Source of the DNA: Tardiphaga sp.
GTDB lineage: Bacteria; Pseudomonadota; Alphaproteobacteria; Rhizobiales; Xanthobacteraceae
Direction of reading: 5' to 3'
Assembly: GCF_028290785.1 (NCBI RefSeq)
Contig: NZ_JAQGJD010000328.1
Coordinates: forward strand, 1 to 34,034
DNA: 34,034 nucleotides
The translations under genes were made by a program, and so were the position numbers. Positions 9,225-17,692 of the stretch are shown here, piece by piece; within the stretch, counting starts at the first letter, position 1; each line of letters starts with the position of its first letter. Under the pieces are notes generated by a model, which saw only the letters and a list, made by a program, of their open reading frames with translations, did not search any database and was not told the origin of the DNA.

Positions 9225-10603
9225 GGCGTTGCCTCCGGGACAAGCATCGGCATCGGCTTCACCGGCGACTGGCCCCGCAATCGTCCGATCGAGGCGACGT
9301 CCCGCCCCAGACTGGCTGCCAGCACCTCTGCCGCGGCCGGGCCACACACGCGCCCCTGGCAGCGCCCCATGCCGACACGGGTAAATGCCTTGGCACGATT
9401 CATTTCCGGCGCAGGCCCGACGTCGTGATCTTCTCGGGCCGCCGCGCGCAGCTCACCCGCCGTCAACCCTTCGCAGCGGCACAGCAGCGTCTCATCGGCC
9501 ACCGACGCTGCCAGCGCCGCCGGATAGGGAAAGGCCCGTTCCAGGGCAATGCGAAACCGCTGTTGCCCCGCCAACGCACGATCCAGTGCTGCGACCCGCA
9601 CAGCATCGACGCTCTGACCGGCATCCTGCAACAGCGCCAGGGCGGCACGCGCGCCAGCCAGCTCCGCCACGTCGGCACCGCCGATTGCCGCGCCGTCACC
9701 CGCCAGATAATGCCCTTCGACCGGAGTCCGGCCGGACGTGTCGCACTCGGGAATCCAGCTGTGCTGTAAAGGCTCGAAGCGAAACGGCACGCCGGCGAGA
9801 TCGGCGAGCTGCGCCTCCGGTTTCAGCCCCCAGCCCATGCCCACCGCGTCACACGCCACGAGATCTTCACGGCCGTCCGATCCGCGCCAGCGCAATCCCT
9901 GAACGTCCGTAGTGCCGTTGATGGCAACCGGCGTGGCGCCCTCGACGACGCGCACGCCATGCGCCCGCAGCCAGCCAATGTAGTAGATACCTTTGACAAA
10001 GGTGGCGCCGCCGCGCAGCAACCCCGGTGCCGCTGCGAACTTGGTGGCGAACGGCGTGGTGTCCACCACCGCCGCGACCGTCACGCCGGCCTTCGCGTAT
10101 TGATACGCCACCAGATACAGCAGCGGTCCGGTACCGACGAAGGCCACGCGGGCGCCGATGCTGCAGCCCTGTGTCTTCAGCGCGATCTGCGCCGCCCCCA
10201 TGGTCGTCACGCCGGGCAGCGTCCAGCCCGGCACTGGCACCACCCGGTCCATTGCGCCGGTGCAGAGAATGGCGGCGTCGTAGTCCACCGTGGCTTGCGT
10301 GCGCCCCTGATGTTGTGTGCTGAGCCGCCGCGCCTGCGGGCGGATGTGCCAGACCAAAGTTTCCGGCCGCCAATCCACGACCGGAGCCAGACGCTCGAAC
10401 GTCGCGTGAACACCCTCGGCCTTGCGCGCCTCGAAGCCGTACAGCATCCGGGCGTCGCGCCGCAGCGACTGCGGCGGTCGCTGATAGATCCGCCCGCCGC
10501 CTTCCCGCGCTTCGTCGATCCACACCGGACGATGGCCAGCTGCCACCAGCGTCTCCACTGCACGCACGCCCGCAGGCCCGGCGCCTATCACTGCGATCCT
10601 CAT
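9221..10603 (-). CDS. FAD/NAD(P)-dependent oxidoreductase with Bfd-like [2Fe-2S] domain (region B)
   Basis: A 460-residue homologue of the protein at 166-1584. FAD motif GAGPAG is at residues 7-12, a second dinucleotide motif (VAFVGTGPLLYLVAYQ) at about 155-170, and Bfd-type cysteines in CRCEGL near residue 375 and MGRCQGRVCG near 415. This layout matches alpha subunits of opine oxidase and D-hydroxyproline dehydrogenase. The start at 10603 was chosen for its ATGA overlap with the [2Fe-2S] gene and because the FAD motif follows at once; the open frame upstream to 10684 overlaps that gene and is rejected. It sits between the gamma- and beta-type subunits exactly as in region A. Confidence 0.93.
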   Translation of the reverse strand: MRIAVIGAGPAGVRAVETLVAAGHRPVWIDEAREGGGRIYQRPPQSLRRDARMLYGFEARKAEGVHATFERLAPVVDWRPETLVWHIRPQARRLSTQHQGRTQATVDYDAAILCTGAMDRVVPVPGWTLPGVTTMGAAQIALKTQGCSIGARVAFVGTGPLLYLVAYQYAKAGVTVAAVVDTTPFATKFAAAPGLLRGGATFVKGIYYIGWLRAHGVRVVEGATPVAINGTTDVQGLRWRGSDGREDLVACDAVGMGWGLKPEAQLADLAGVPFRFEPLQHSWIPECDTSGRTPVEGHYLAGDGAAIGGADVAELAGARAALALLQDAGQSVDAVRVAALDRALAGQQRFRIALERAFPYPAALAASVADETLLCRCEGLTAGELRAAAREDHDVGPAPEMNRAKAFTRVGMGRCQGRVCGPAAAEVLAASLGRDVASIGRLRGQSPVKPMPMLVPEATP

Positions 10604-10875
10604 CCGCGCGTCACTTTCATGCCTTGCGATGCCTGGGTCGCGCAGGCGCGCACGCGCCCGACGCCGGCCACCGACACCCAGCAATCCTGGCAGGCGCCCA
10701 TCAGGCAGAAGCCGGCGCGATCGCCATCCCCAAACTCGCTGCGCCGCAAGCTCCCTGCGCCACCAGCGAGCAATGCCGTCAGCAGCGTGTCGCCCTGCTG
10801 GGCCGCGATCTCGGCACCATCGAGTGTGAGCGCGATGCCGGGGCGGTTGGCATCGCGCACGCGTTGCAGTTTCAT
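10600..10875 (-). CDS. Small [2Fe-2S]-binding protein (region B oxidase gamma-type subunit)
   Basis: A 91-residue ferredoxin-like protein with cysteines at residues 57, 62, 65 and 78 (CLMGACQDC, then ACAT), the same spacing as the region A protein at 1581-1877. It should carry electrons for the Bfd-FAD and DAO subunits encoded downstream. The start codon overlaps a TGA (at 10872-10874) that ends a short stretch resembling an SDR gene end, so it was probably once coupled to an SDR gene (see 10876-10908). Its first codons are homologous to the remnant at 18526-18639. Confidence 0.9.
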   Translation of the reverse strand: MKLQRVRDANRPGIALTLDGAEIAAQQGDTLLTALLAGGAGSLRRSEFGDGDRAGFCLMGACQDCWVSVAGVGRVRACATQASQGMKVTRG

Positions 10876-10908
10876 AGCGTATCCTCGGGCCGGCTCATCT
10901 CGCTGTGC
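10876..10908 (-). pseudogene. Scar of an SDR gene 3' end upstream of the [2Fe-2S] gene
   Basis: Positions 10883-10908 match 18731-18756 inside the intact SDR gene at 23 of 26 bases. The reading frame here gives SEMSRPED followed directly by TL and a stop. The SDR protein has SEMTRPED at residues 194-201 and ends in TL at 230-231. The scar therefore looks like an SDR tail with 28 codons (84 bases) removed between two CGAGG-type repeats; the rest of the gene has been replaced by the solute-binding-protein gene. The alignment was made by eye. Confidence 0.6.
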
Positions 10909-10915
10909 AAAGAAT

Positions 10916-12481
10916 CTAATCCGCGAAGTAGGTCTGCTCGGTCAGCAGCGGCCCGAGAGACATCGAGCCTTCGAATTTGAAGCCCCATTGCAGCTTCTCC
11001 TTGCGGGCCCAGACGTCCCTGGTTTCTGTCAGGGGGATGGCGCAGACCTGGCCGATGATCGTCTTCTGGGCGTCCTGCCAGAACGCAATCTGTTTTTGTG
11101 AATCGACCTCGACGCGCGCCGCCTCGATTTGCTTGTCGGCCACGTCGCAATGGCTGAAGTTGGTCGCCGCGGTGGGTTTGCCGACGATGCTGCGCGAATG
11201 AAAGAACTGCGTCAGATAGTAATCCGGCACCGGGAAGCGCGCGGCGCCATAAAGGACAAGCGCACTGAGGTCCTTGCGGATCATCTGCTGCCAGGCGGCG
11301 TGCTCTACCGGCTGCAGATTGAGTGTGATGCCCGCCTCCGCGAGTTGCGACTGCAGGATCTGTGCGATTGTTTCGAGACTCGGCAGCTGGCTGGAAAGCA
11401 TGGTGACGGTGATACCTTTTGGATAGCCCGCTTCGGCCAGCAAAGCCTTGGCCTTCGCCGGATCGTGCGGAAGCGCGCCGGCCTTGTCGGTGAAGCCGAG
11501 GTTGTTGGACGGAACGGCCGATTTGCCGGCGCGGCTGAAGCGTGGCCCGCGAAAGTCCGCGATCTGGGCGCCATCGACTGCATAGGCCAGCGCCTGACGC
11601 ACCCGGAGATCATCAAACGGCGGCTTGGTCACGTTGATGTGCAGCATCGCCAGCTCGGCCGGATCGAAGCTATCGACCGCCGTGCCCGGTTGGGCCAGCG
11701 TCCGCTGCAGCCAGCGCTTGTCGGTGAGCCCTCCGGCAGCGTCCACCTCGCCCGCAAGGAAGGCCAGATCGCGTGCGGCGGTATTGCTCAGAAAGCGATA
11801 GGTGATTTTGGTGAGCTTCGGCTTGCCGCGGAAGTAGCCTTCGTTTGCAATAAAGTTTGCCGCCGTGCCCGGCGCGATCGACTGCACCTGGAACGGCCCG
11901 AAGCCGATCGGGTTGCGGCTGAAGCTCGCGCCGCGCTCTTCATAGGCCTTCTTCGAAACGAGGAACCCGCCGGCGTAGTTGGCGAGCAGACCCAGCACGC
12001 TGGGCACCCGGCTCGAGAACGTGATGCGGACCGTGAGCGGATCGATCGCCTCGACCTTTGCAACGGCGGCGTAATCGCCGGAGAAGGCCGATCGCTTGGG
12101 GTCGCGGGACTTGTCGAGACTGAACACGACATCGTCTGCCGTGACCTCGCCGTAACCGCTATGCCACTGCACGCCGGGGCGGAGCTTGAAGGTCCACACC
12201 AGCCCATCATCGCTCGCGTTCCAGCTCTCGGCCAAGTCAGGCCCGATACTGGCCGGATCGGTCGAGCCTGGCGCGAAGCGGACCAGCGCGCCGAAGATCC
12301 ACGCCACCAGGGTGCGGTCCGAGGTGCTTGCCGCAAAGTGAGGATCGAGATTGCCGATATCGGCGGAAGCGGCACCGAGCGTCAGCTCGGTCTTGGCGGC
12401 ACGTGCCGGCACCGGAGCAAAAGCAACGGCAGCGAGAACAGCCGCAACCAATGTCGTCTTCGTCAATATCGACTTTGTCAT
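10916..12481 (-). CDS. ABC transporter solute-binding protein, family 5 (DppA/OppA-like)
   Basis: A 521-residue periplasmic binding protein with a Sec signal peptide (residues 1-28, ending VPARA-A before KTELTLG). Family 5 features include NLDPHFAAS near the mature N-terminus, DLAESWNASDDGLVWTFKLR, GVQWHSG, DVVFSLD and the FGPFQV segment. The start at 12481 gives an ATGA overlap with the MmgE/PrpD gene and a clean signal peptide; the upstream open frame to 12745 is shadow. It probably feeds the DppB/C/DF transporter encoded at 13866-17457. Placement between MmgE/PrpD and the oxidase trio suggests the substrate is a peptide-like or opine-like amine acid. Confidence 0.93.
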   Translation of the reverse strand: MTKSILTKTTLVAAVLAAVAFAPVPARAAKTELTLGAASADIGNLDPHFAASTSDRTLVAWIFGALVRFAPGSTDPASIGPDLAESWNASDDGLVWTFKLRPGVQWHSGYGEVTADDVVFSLDKSRDPKRSAFSGDYAAVAKVEAIDPLTVRITFSSRVPSVLGLLANYAGGFLVSKKAYEERGASFSRNPIGFGPFQVQSIAPGTAANFIANEGYFRGKPKLTKITYRFLSNTAARDLAFLAGEVDAAGGLTDKRWLQRTLAQPGTAVDSFDPAELAMLHINVTKPPFDDLRVRQALAYAVDGAQIADFRGPRFSRAGKSAVPSNNLGFTDKAGALPHDPAKAKALLAEAGYPKGITVTMLSSQLPSLETIAQILQSQLAEAGITLNLQPVEHAAWQQMIRKDLSALVLYGAARFPVPDYYLTQFFHSRSIVGKPTAATNFSHCDVADKQIEAARVEVDSQKQIAFWQDAQKTIIGQVCAIPLTETRDVWARKEKLQWGFKFEGSMSLGPLLTEQTYFAD

Positions 12482-13836
12482 CGTGCGATCTTCCCCGTTG
12501 CAGTGAGACGTTGAACCGAAGGCCGAGCGCCCAGCGCGGCAAACAACGGCCTGAAGCCCTTGGTGGTCAGTCCTTCGAGCGCGGCGAGGATCTCGTCCTG
12601 CCACTCCGGATCGATATTCGCTGCACCGAGGTGGCGAAACTTCTCTGTCACCATGCTCCTGTTCATCGGATTGGCGACGTCCCCGAGCGGGTGGAGGACT
12701 GTCAGCCTCTCCGGCCCCGCGCCCTGATCCAGGATTACCCGGCACGGCGTGCCGCCGGGAAACGATTCGGCAAAGTCCTCATGCGCGGCGAGTTCGATGC
12801 GACCGGCAAGCGCGAGAACTTCCGGATCGCGCAACCGTGCCGGGTCCATCGGCTGCAGCGCCGCGGCGCCGCGGAGCGCCGCCAGCGCACAGCTGAAATA
12901 ATAGCTGTATTGCGCTTCCTCGAGTGTGTGCGGCGCCCGCTCGTTACCGAGGCGCAGGCCGCGCGAAAACGTCTCGATGCGCAGGCTGACGATCGGCTTG
13001 CCGGGCTGGCGCAGCGCCAAAATGGCGTCGATCGCCGCGTGCATGTAGCGACAGCACGCATAAGGCTTCAGATAGCAGTCCTGCAGCCACCAGCGCTCGC
13101 CGAGCCCGCCGGTCAGGACGGAGCGGATGAAGCGAGCGTCATCGTCCAGCAGATCGCGCGGGCCGGTCGCGCCCGCCTTGGCGCGAAACGCCGCTGTCAA
13201 CCCGGCCACGACGGCCGGCGGGATGGCTTCCTTGACCGTGCTTCCCTGATATTTCGAGCTGCCCGAAGGGAAACTGATCGGTCCCTCGGCGCCGGCGATC
13301 GCCATCGCATGCGCGAGTGCGGGCGCGTCCAGTCCAAGCAATCGTCCGGTCGCGGCGGCGACTCCGTAACTCACCCACCGGCCGCTGCTGTAGGTATCGA
13401 TCGTCGCCGTCGGGCGGGATGTCGCGACCCGCAGGGCGAAATCGTATCCAAGCGCGATCGCGTCAAAGATCCGCTCGTCGGGCGCGTCAAATGCCTGGCC
13501 CACCGCGAGCACGGCAGGGATGATCCCGGCGCCGGGATGGCCGGCGGCACCGCGGTGCCCGTCATCAATGTCGAGCGCACTGGCCGCGGCCGCATTGGCC
13601 ATCGCCGTCCCGCTGACACTGAGCATCGTGCCGGTCAGCCAGACGCCGGCCCGGCCGGGCCCATAGATCTGTTCGGCGGCGAACCGGGCAGCCTTGGCGA
13701 GCTTCGATTCAAGGCCGGCCGAAGTGGCTCCGACAAGGTCGGTCACAAGCAGCGCGCACGCCTCCCGCGCTTGCGCCGGCAGACCCCCCTCAGGATGATC
13801 GGCGGCGAAGGCGGCAAGTTGGTCGATCGCGTGCAT
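12478..13836 (-). CDS. MmgE/PrpD family protein
   Basis: A 452-residue protein, full length for the MmgE/PrpD family. Landmarks are SVSGTAMANAAAASALDIDDGHRGAAGHPGAGIIPAVLA (about residues 73-111; the DDGH and HPG motifs lie in the active-site region), LGYDFALRVA and SGRWVSYGVAAATGRLLGLD. Known members include 2-methylcitrate dehydratase, cis-aconitate decarboxylase and iminodisuccinate epimerase. No other methylcitrate-cycle gene is nearby, so propionate metabolism is unlikely. Being coupled to a peptide-type importer and an amine oxidase favours an epimerase or dehydratase acting on an imported (imino) acid; that is inference. It starts 29 bases after the fused ATPase gene and overlaps the binding-protein gene. 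Confidence 0.9.
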   Translation of the reverse strand: MHAIDQLAAFAADHPEGGLPAQAREACALLVTDLVGATSAGLESKLAKAARFAAEQIYGPGRAGVWLTGTMLSVSGTAMANAAAASALDIDDGHRGAAGHPGAGIIPAVLAVGQAFDAPDERIFDAIALGYDFALRVATSRPTATIDTYSSGRWVSYGVAAATGRLLGLDAPALAHAMAIAGAEGPISFPSGSSKYQGSTVKEAIPPAVVAGLTAAFRAKAGATGPRDLLDDDARFIRSVLTGGLGERWWLQDCYLKPYACCRYMHAAIDAILALRQPGKPIVSLRIETFSRGLRLGNERAPHTLEEAQYSYYFSCALAALRGAAALQPMDPARLRDPEVLALAGRIELAAHEDFAESFPGGTPCRVILDQGAGPERLTVLHPLGDVANPMNRSMVTEKFRHLGAANIDPEWQDEILAALEGLTTKGFRPLFAALGARPSVQRLTATGKIAR

Positions 13837-13865
13837 GGCCTGTTTCCAGCGTCGTGGCGAGAGAG

Positions 13866-15638
13866 CTAACCGGCGCGGCGGATGAAATGGCCGGCGGCCA
13901 TCATGTCCCAGCGTGTTGGCGGCGACTGATAGTCGACCGGCCGCAGCGGACTGCGCGGCGGCACGCTGTTGTTGGCCGGCGGCGGGCGGAGACCGCGTTG
14001 ATCGGGATGAGTGATCGGAATCGCCGCCAGCAGCCGCTGTGTGTAGTCGTGGCCGGGACGGCCGATGACATCGTCGCGGTCGCCAATCTCGACGATTTCG
14101 CCAAAGTACATCACCGCGATGCGGTCGCAGATCCGCTCGATCGCTGCCATGTCGTGGCTGATGAACAGATAGGACACGCCGAATTCCTTCTGCAGGTCGA
14201 CCATCAGGTCCAGGATCTGGGCCTTGACTGCCACGTCGAGCGCCGAAACCGCTTCGTCGGCAATGATGAGTTTGGGGGACATGGCGAGCGCCCGGGCAAT
14301 ACAGATGCGCTGGCGTTGCCCGCCGGAAAATTCGTGCGGCAGGCTCCCGGCACGCGACGGTTCGAGGCCCACCCGCTCAAGCAGCATTTCCATCCGTGAA
14401 ACGGCCGCCTTGCCCGAGGCAAGCCCGTGGACGCGCATGGGCTCGATGATCGCCGATCCGATGGTCTGCCGGCTATCGAGCGACCCGAACGGATCCTGGA
14501 AGATCATCTGAACGTCGCGACGCAGGGCGCCGAGACTTGCCGGATTTCCGTAGTCCACCTCCCGCCCGGCGACGGTCACCCCGCCGGAGTGTCCGGGCAC
14601 GAGGTTGATGATCGCCTTTCCGATGGTCGACTTGCCCGAACCCGACTCGCCGACGAGGCCAAGCGTTTCGCCTTGGCCGATCGCGAACGAGACGTGGTCG
14701 ACCGCGCGGACCTCCCCTTTCAGGCGGCCGAGCAGACCGCCGTACGACGGGAAGCGCACCGAGAGATCGCGAACTTCCAGCACCGCGGCCTCGCCGCGAA
14801 AGGATAGAGGGACGACATCCACCGCCTGCCCGGCCGCAGGACGGCCGCGCCATTTTCCGACGAGGCTCGGCGCTGCCTCGATCAAAGTTCGCGTGTAACC
14901 GTCGCGTGGGTTCGAGAACACCTCGTGGACGGTGCCGCGCTCGATCTCACGACCGCGGCGCATCACCAGCACATGATCCGCCACCTCGGCGACGACTCCC
15001 ATATCATGCGTGATCAACAGCAGCGCCGTGCCGGTGTCGCGCTGCAGATCCTTCAGAAGCTGCAATGTTTGGGCCTGCACCGTGACGTCGAGCGCGGTGG
15101 TGGGCTCATCGGCGATAATGAGGACGGGATCGCACGCCAGCGCCATCGCGATCATGACCCGCTGGCGCATGCCGCCGGAGAACATGTGGGGATAGTTGTC
15201 TATCCGCTGCTCGGGATCGGGAATGCGGACCTTGCGCAGCATTTCGAGCACAGCCTTACGGAGAGCGGCGCCGCGGAGACCGCGATGGATCCGGATCGCT
15301 TCGCCGATCTGGTCGCCGATGCGCTGGACCGGGTTCAGCGAGGTCATCGGCTCCTGGAAGATCATGCTGATCTTGCCGCCGCGCACGCGACGCATCGCCG
15401 CTTCGTTCAGCGTCAGCAGTTCCTGATCGCCGAGCCTGATGGAGCCGCTGGCACGGCCGACGCCCTCCTGCAGCAGGCCCATGATGGCCAGCGAGGTGAC
15501 GCTCTTGCCGGACCCCGAACCGCCAACGATGGCCAGCGTGCCGCCGGAAGCGATGTCGAAGCTCAGATCGTGCACAACCGTGGTTGATCCAAAAGCGACA
15601 GTCAGACCGCTGACAGACAGAATGCGCTGCCCTTCCAT
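13866..15638 (-). CDS. Fused dipeptide ABC transporter ATPase (DppD-DppF in one chain)
   Basis: A 590-residue protein with two complete ATPase domains. Domain 1 has Walker A GGSGSGKS at about residues 39-46, signature FSGGMRQRV and Walker [13 protein letters not shown]. Domain 2 has Walker A GESGSGKST at about 328-336, signature FSGGQRQRI and Walker B LIIADEAVSALD, where alanine replaces the usual proline after the catalytic glutamate. The start at 15638 shares one base with the DppC stop (TGATG). Twin ATPases of this kind (compare YejF, GsiA) power peptide, glutathione or similar importers. It should serve the permeases at 15638-16519 and 16516-17457. Confidence 0.94.
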   Translation of the reverse strand: MEGQRILSVSGLTVAFGSTTVVHDLSFDIASGGTLAIVGGSGSGKSVTSLAIMGLLQEGVGRASGSIRLGDQELLTLNEAAMRRVRGGKISMIFQEPMTSLNPVQRIGDQIGEAIRIHRGLRGAALRKAVLEMLRKVRIPDPEQRIDNYPHMFSGGMRQRVMIAMALACDPVLIIADEPTTALDVTVQAQTLQLLKDLQRDTGTALLLITHDMGVVAEVADHVLVMRRGREIERGTVHEVFSNPRDGYTRTLIEAAPSLVGKWRGRPAAGQAVDVVPLSFRGEAAVLEVRDLSVRFPSYGGLLGRLKGEVRAVDHVSFAIGQGETLGLVGESGSGKSTIGKAIINLVPGHSGGVTVAGREVDYGNPASLGALRRDVQMIFQDPFGSLDSRQTIGSAIIEPMRVHGLASGKAAVSRMEMLLERVGLEPSRAGSLPHEFSGGQRQRICIARALAMSPKLIIADEAVSALDVAVKAQILDLMVDLQKEFGVSYLFISHDMAAIERICDRIAVMYFGEIVEIGDRDDVIGRPGHDYTQRLLAAIPITHPDQRGLRPPPANNSVPPRSPLRPVDYQSPPTRWDMMAAGHFIRRAG

Positions 15639-16519
15639 CACGAGACGTCCTTCATGCGAGGATCGATGGCGTCGCGCAGACCGTCGCCGATCAGGTTGAA
15701 TGCGAGGACAAGGAGCAGGATCGCCATGCTCGGAAACAGCGCGAGGTGAAACGAACTCAGGATGTTCTCGAACCCCTCGCGCACCATGCCGCCCCATGTG
15801 GGCGTCGGCGGCGCGAGCCCGAGGCCGATGAAGGCCAGCGACGCTTCGGTGCGCACCGCCGTCGCCATCCACAGCGATGCCATCACCATTATTTCAGGGA
15901 GGATCGCCGGAAGGATATGACGGAACAGGACGCGCGCACCGGAAAATCCCATGGCATGACAGGCCTGGACGTATTCGCGGTCGCGCTGCGCCATGACGGC
16001 TGCCCGCGCGATCCGCGCGAACGCCGGCGTCGCGGTAAAAGCGATCGCAATCACGATATTGGTGACCGTCGCCCCCATCAGCGCCACCAGCGCCAGCCCG
16101 AGGATCAACGACGGGAAGGCCAGGATCACATCCATCATCTGCATCAGGACGATGTCGATCGCACCGCCGCGATAACCAGCGACCATGCCAATGAAAGATC
16201 CCAGCACCAGCGCAATCGTGATGGCGGAGAAACCGATGATGAGCGAATAGCGCGCGCCGTAAAGCAGCCTCGACCAGATGTCGCGGCCGAATTGATCGGC
16301 CCCCAGCAGGTACTTTCCGCCGGGAGGCGCGAGTTGGTTGATGAGACTTTGCTGCGACGGCGCATGCGTTGCCAGTTGCGGCGCAAAGATAGCGGCAAGA
16401 ACAAGCAGAAGCAGAACGGCGAGCCCGGCCTGGGTGGAGAAATTCAACCGTGACAGGAACGACCGCATCCCGTTCCGGGGGTGCGCAGAGGTCGGGGATT
16501 CGGAGATGATGCCGCTCAT
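15638..16519 (-). CDS. ABC transporter permease, DppC-type
   Basis: A 293-residue permease with a cytoplasmic N-terminus and a first membrane segment (AGLAVLLLLVLAAIFAPQLA) at about residues 32-51. The DppC/OppC hallmark LLGADQFGRDIWSRLLYGARYSL follows, and the EAA loop is near residues 190-210 (ACHAMGFSGARVLFRHILPAILPE). It overlaps the DppB gene by ATGA and the fused ATPase gene by one base. It should form a heterodimer with DppB for uptake of a peptide-sized amino compound. Confidence 0.94.
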   Translation of the reverse strand: MSGIISESPTSAHPRNGMRSFLSRLNFSTQAGLAVLLLLVLAAIFAPQLATHAPSQQSLINQLAPPGGKYLLGADQFGRDIWSRLLYGARYSLIIGFSAITIALVLGSFIGMVAGYRGGAIDIVLMQMMDVILAFPSLILGLALVALMGATVTNIVIAIAFTATPAFARIARAAVMAQRDREYVQACHAMGFSGARVLFRHILPAILPEIMVMASLWMATAVRTEASLAFIGLGLAPPTPTWGGMVREGFENILSSFHLALFPSMAILLLVLAFNLIGDGLRDAIDPRMKDVS

Positions 16520-17457
16520 TTGTACTTCACCCGCGGGTCGAGAAATCCGTAGGTGAGGTCGGTCAGGAGATTCACGACCACCACCATCAGTGTGTAGATG
16601 ACGATCATGCCCTGTAGCAGCGTGTAGTCGCGTTGCGTCAAAGCGGACAGGATCAGCTTACCGAGCCCGGGGCGCGAGAAGACAATTTCGGTGAGGACGG
16701 AATTTCCGATCAGAATGCCGAGATACAGTCCGACGACAGTGGTGATCGGAATCAGACAGTTACCGAGCGCGTGATTCCAGATCACCCGCGATGGCGATGC
16801 GCCCTTGGCGCGGGCAGTCCGGATGAAATCCTGACTGAGAACTTCCAGCATGGCGGAGCGCGTCACCCGCGTGATGTACGCCATCATGATCAGCGCCAGC
16901 GCCAGCGTCGGCAACGCCATCTGCCGCAGCCGTTCGGCCAACGTATTGGCGCCGCCGGCGCTGATGACGGGAAACCAGCGCAATTGAATAGCGAATACCA
17001 TCAGCAGCACGATGGCGGCCACGAAGGCCGGCAGGGACAGACCCACCAGCGACAGGAACCGTAGTATGTAGTCGGGGGTCCGGCCGCGCTTGACCGCTGC
17101 CCACACCCCGGCCGGCACGCCGAGCAACGCCCCCAGCAACAGGGCCGCCATGGTCAGCTCGAGCGTATAGGGCAGCACGGTGAGAATCTCGTCCATCACC
17201 GGCCGGCCGCTGATCATGGACCTGCCGAGATCGCCTTGGACGGATTGCATGAGGAAGCGGGCGTACTGAACCGGCAGCGGCTGATCCAGCCCAAGCCGCT
17301 GACGCAGCGCCATCAGGCTTTCCGGACTCGCCTGATCGCCAAGAATGACCAGGGCGGGATCGCCGGGAAGAATCCTCACCAGCAGAAACACCAGCGTCAG
17401 CACGCAGAAAAGCGTGATAACCGCAAAGCCAAGTCTCTTCGCCAGGAATGACACCAT
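16516..17457 (-). CDS. ABC transporter permease, DppB-type
   Basis: A 313-residue permease, first structural gene of region B. The N-terminal segment (LGFAVITLFCVLTLVFLLVR) and ILPGDPALVILGDQAS are hallmarks of DppB/OppB, as are LGLDQPLPVQYARFL and GDLGRSM. The EAA-type loop reads TARAKGASPSRVIWNHALGN near residues 210-230. AAGGGGA lies about 8 bases before the ATG. The 235-base gap upstream holds a TTCC-N7-GGAA element shared with the IclR promoter, so IclR control is plausible. Confidence 0.94.
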   Translation of the reverse strand: MVSFLAKRLGFAVITLFCVLTLVFLLVRILPGDPALVILGDQASPESLMALRQRLGLDQPLPVQYARFLMQSVQGDLGRSMISGRPVMDEILTVLPYTLELTMAALLLGALLGVPAGVWAAVKRGRTPDYILRFLSLVGLSLPAFVAAIVLLMVFAIQLRWFPVISAGGANTLAERLRQMALPTLALALIMMAYITRVTRSAMLEVLSQDFIRTARAKGASPSRVIWNHALGNCLIPITTVVGLYLGILIGNSVLTEIVFSRPGLGKLILSALTQRDYTLLQGMIVIYTLMVVVVNLLTDLTYGFLDPRVKYK

Positions 17458-17637
17458 TCAGCTTGTCCCCTTGTTGGTCTTGCACGTTCGAGGCCAAGCG
17501 TGGCTTCGTTGACCGGGGACATCGGCGATGATCTGCACCTTCGCACTACCATTCGTCCTTCTCGTTGCATCAAGAGAGCGGACGAGCGAGGACCTGTCAA
17601 ATAAATTCCTTTAATTAGGATATAAAGAGAAATTTTG

Positions 17638-17658
17638 TTCCAATAATCGGAATTTAGC
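17638..17658. promoter_or_regulatory. Candidate IclR operator upstream of the region B transporter
   Basis: The 21-base element starts TTCC, then seven bases, then GGAATTTAGC. It matches 18492-18512 upstream of the IclR gene at 16 of 21 positions, including an unbroken ATCGGAATTT. It lies in an AT-rich patch (about 17598-17660) of a GC-rich genome, 180 bases before the DppB start. TTGACA is present on the minus strand at 17600-17595, but no good -10 hexamer follows. The rest of the 17458-17692 gap shows no gene. Confidence 0.5.
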
Positions 17659-17692
17659 GGGTTTGATAGGCTTGGAGAGGCGGTCGTTTCTG

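Noticed and set aside
10872..11150. 92-codon minus-strand frame ending at the SDR-like scar
   Set aside because: Only its last ten residues are homologous to an SDR; the rest is the binding-protein gene read in another frame. It was kept as a scar and not as a gene.
12478..13836. MmgE/PrpD gene as part of a methylcitrate (propionate) cycle
   Set aside because: No methylcitrate synthase, methylisocitrate lyase or propionyl-CoA ligase gene is in the window; neighbours are transporter and amine-oxidase genes.
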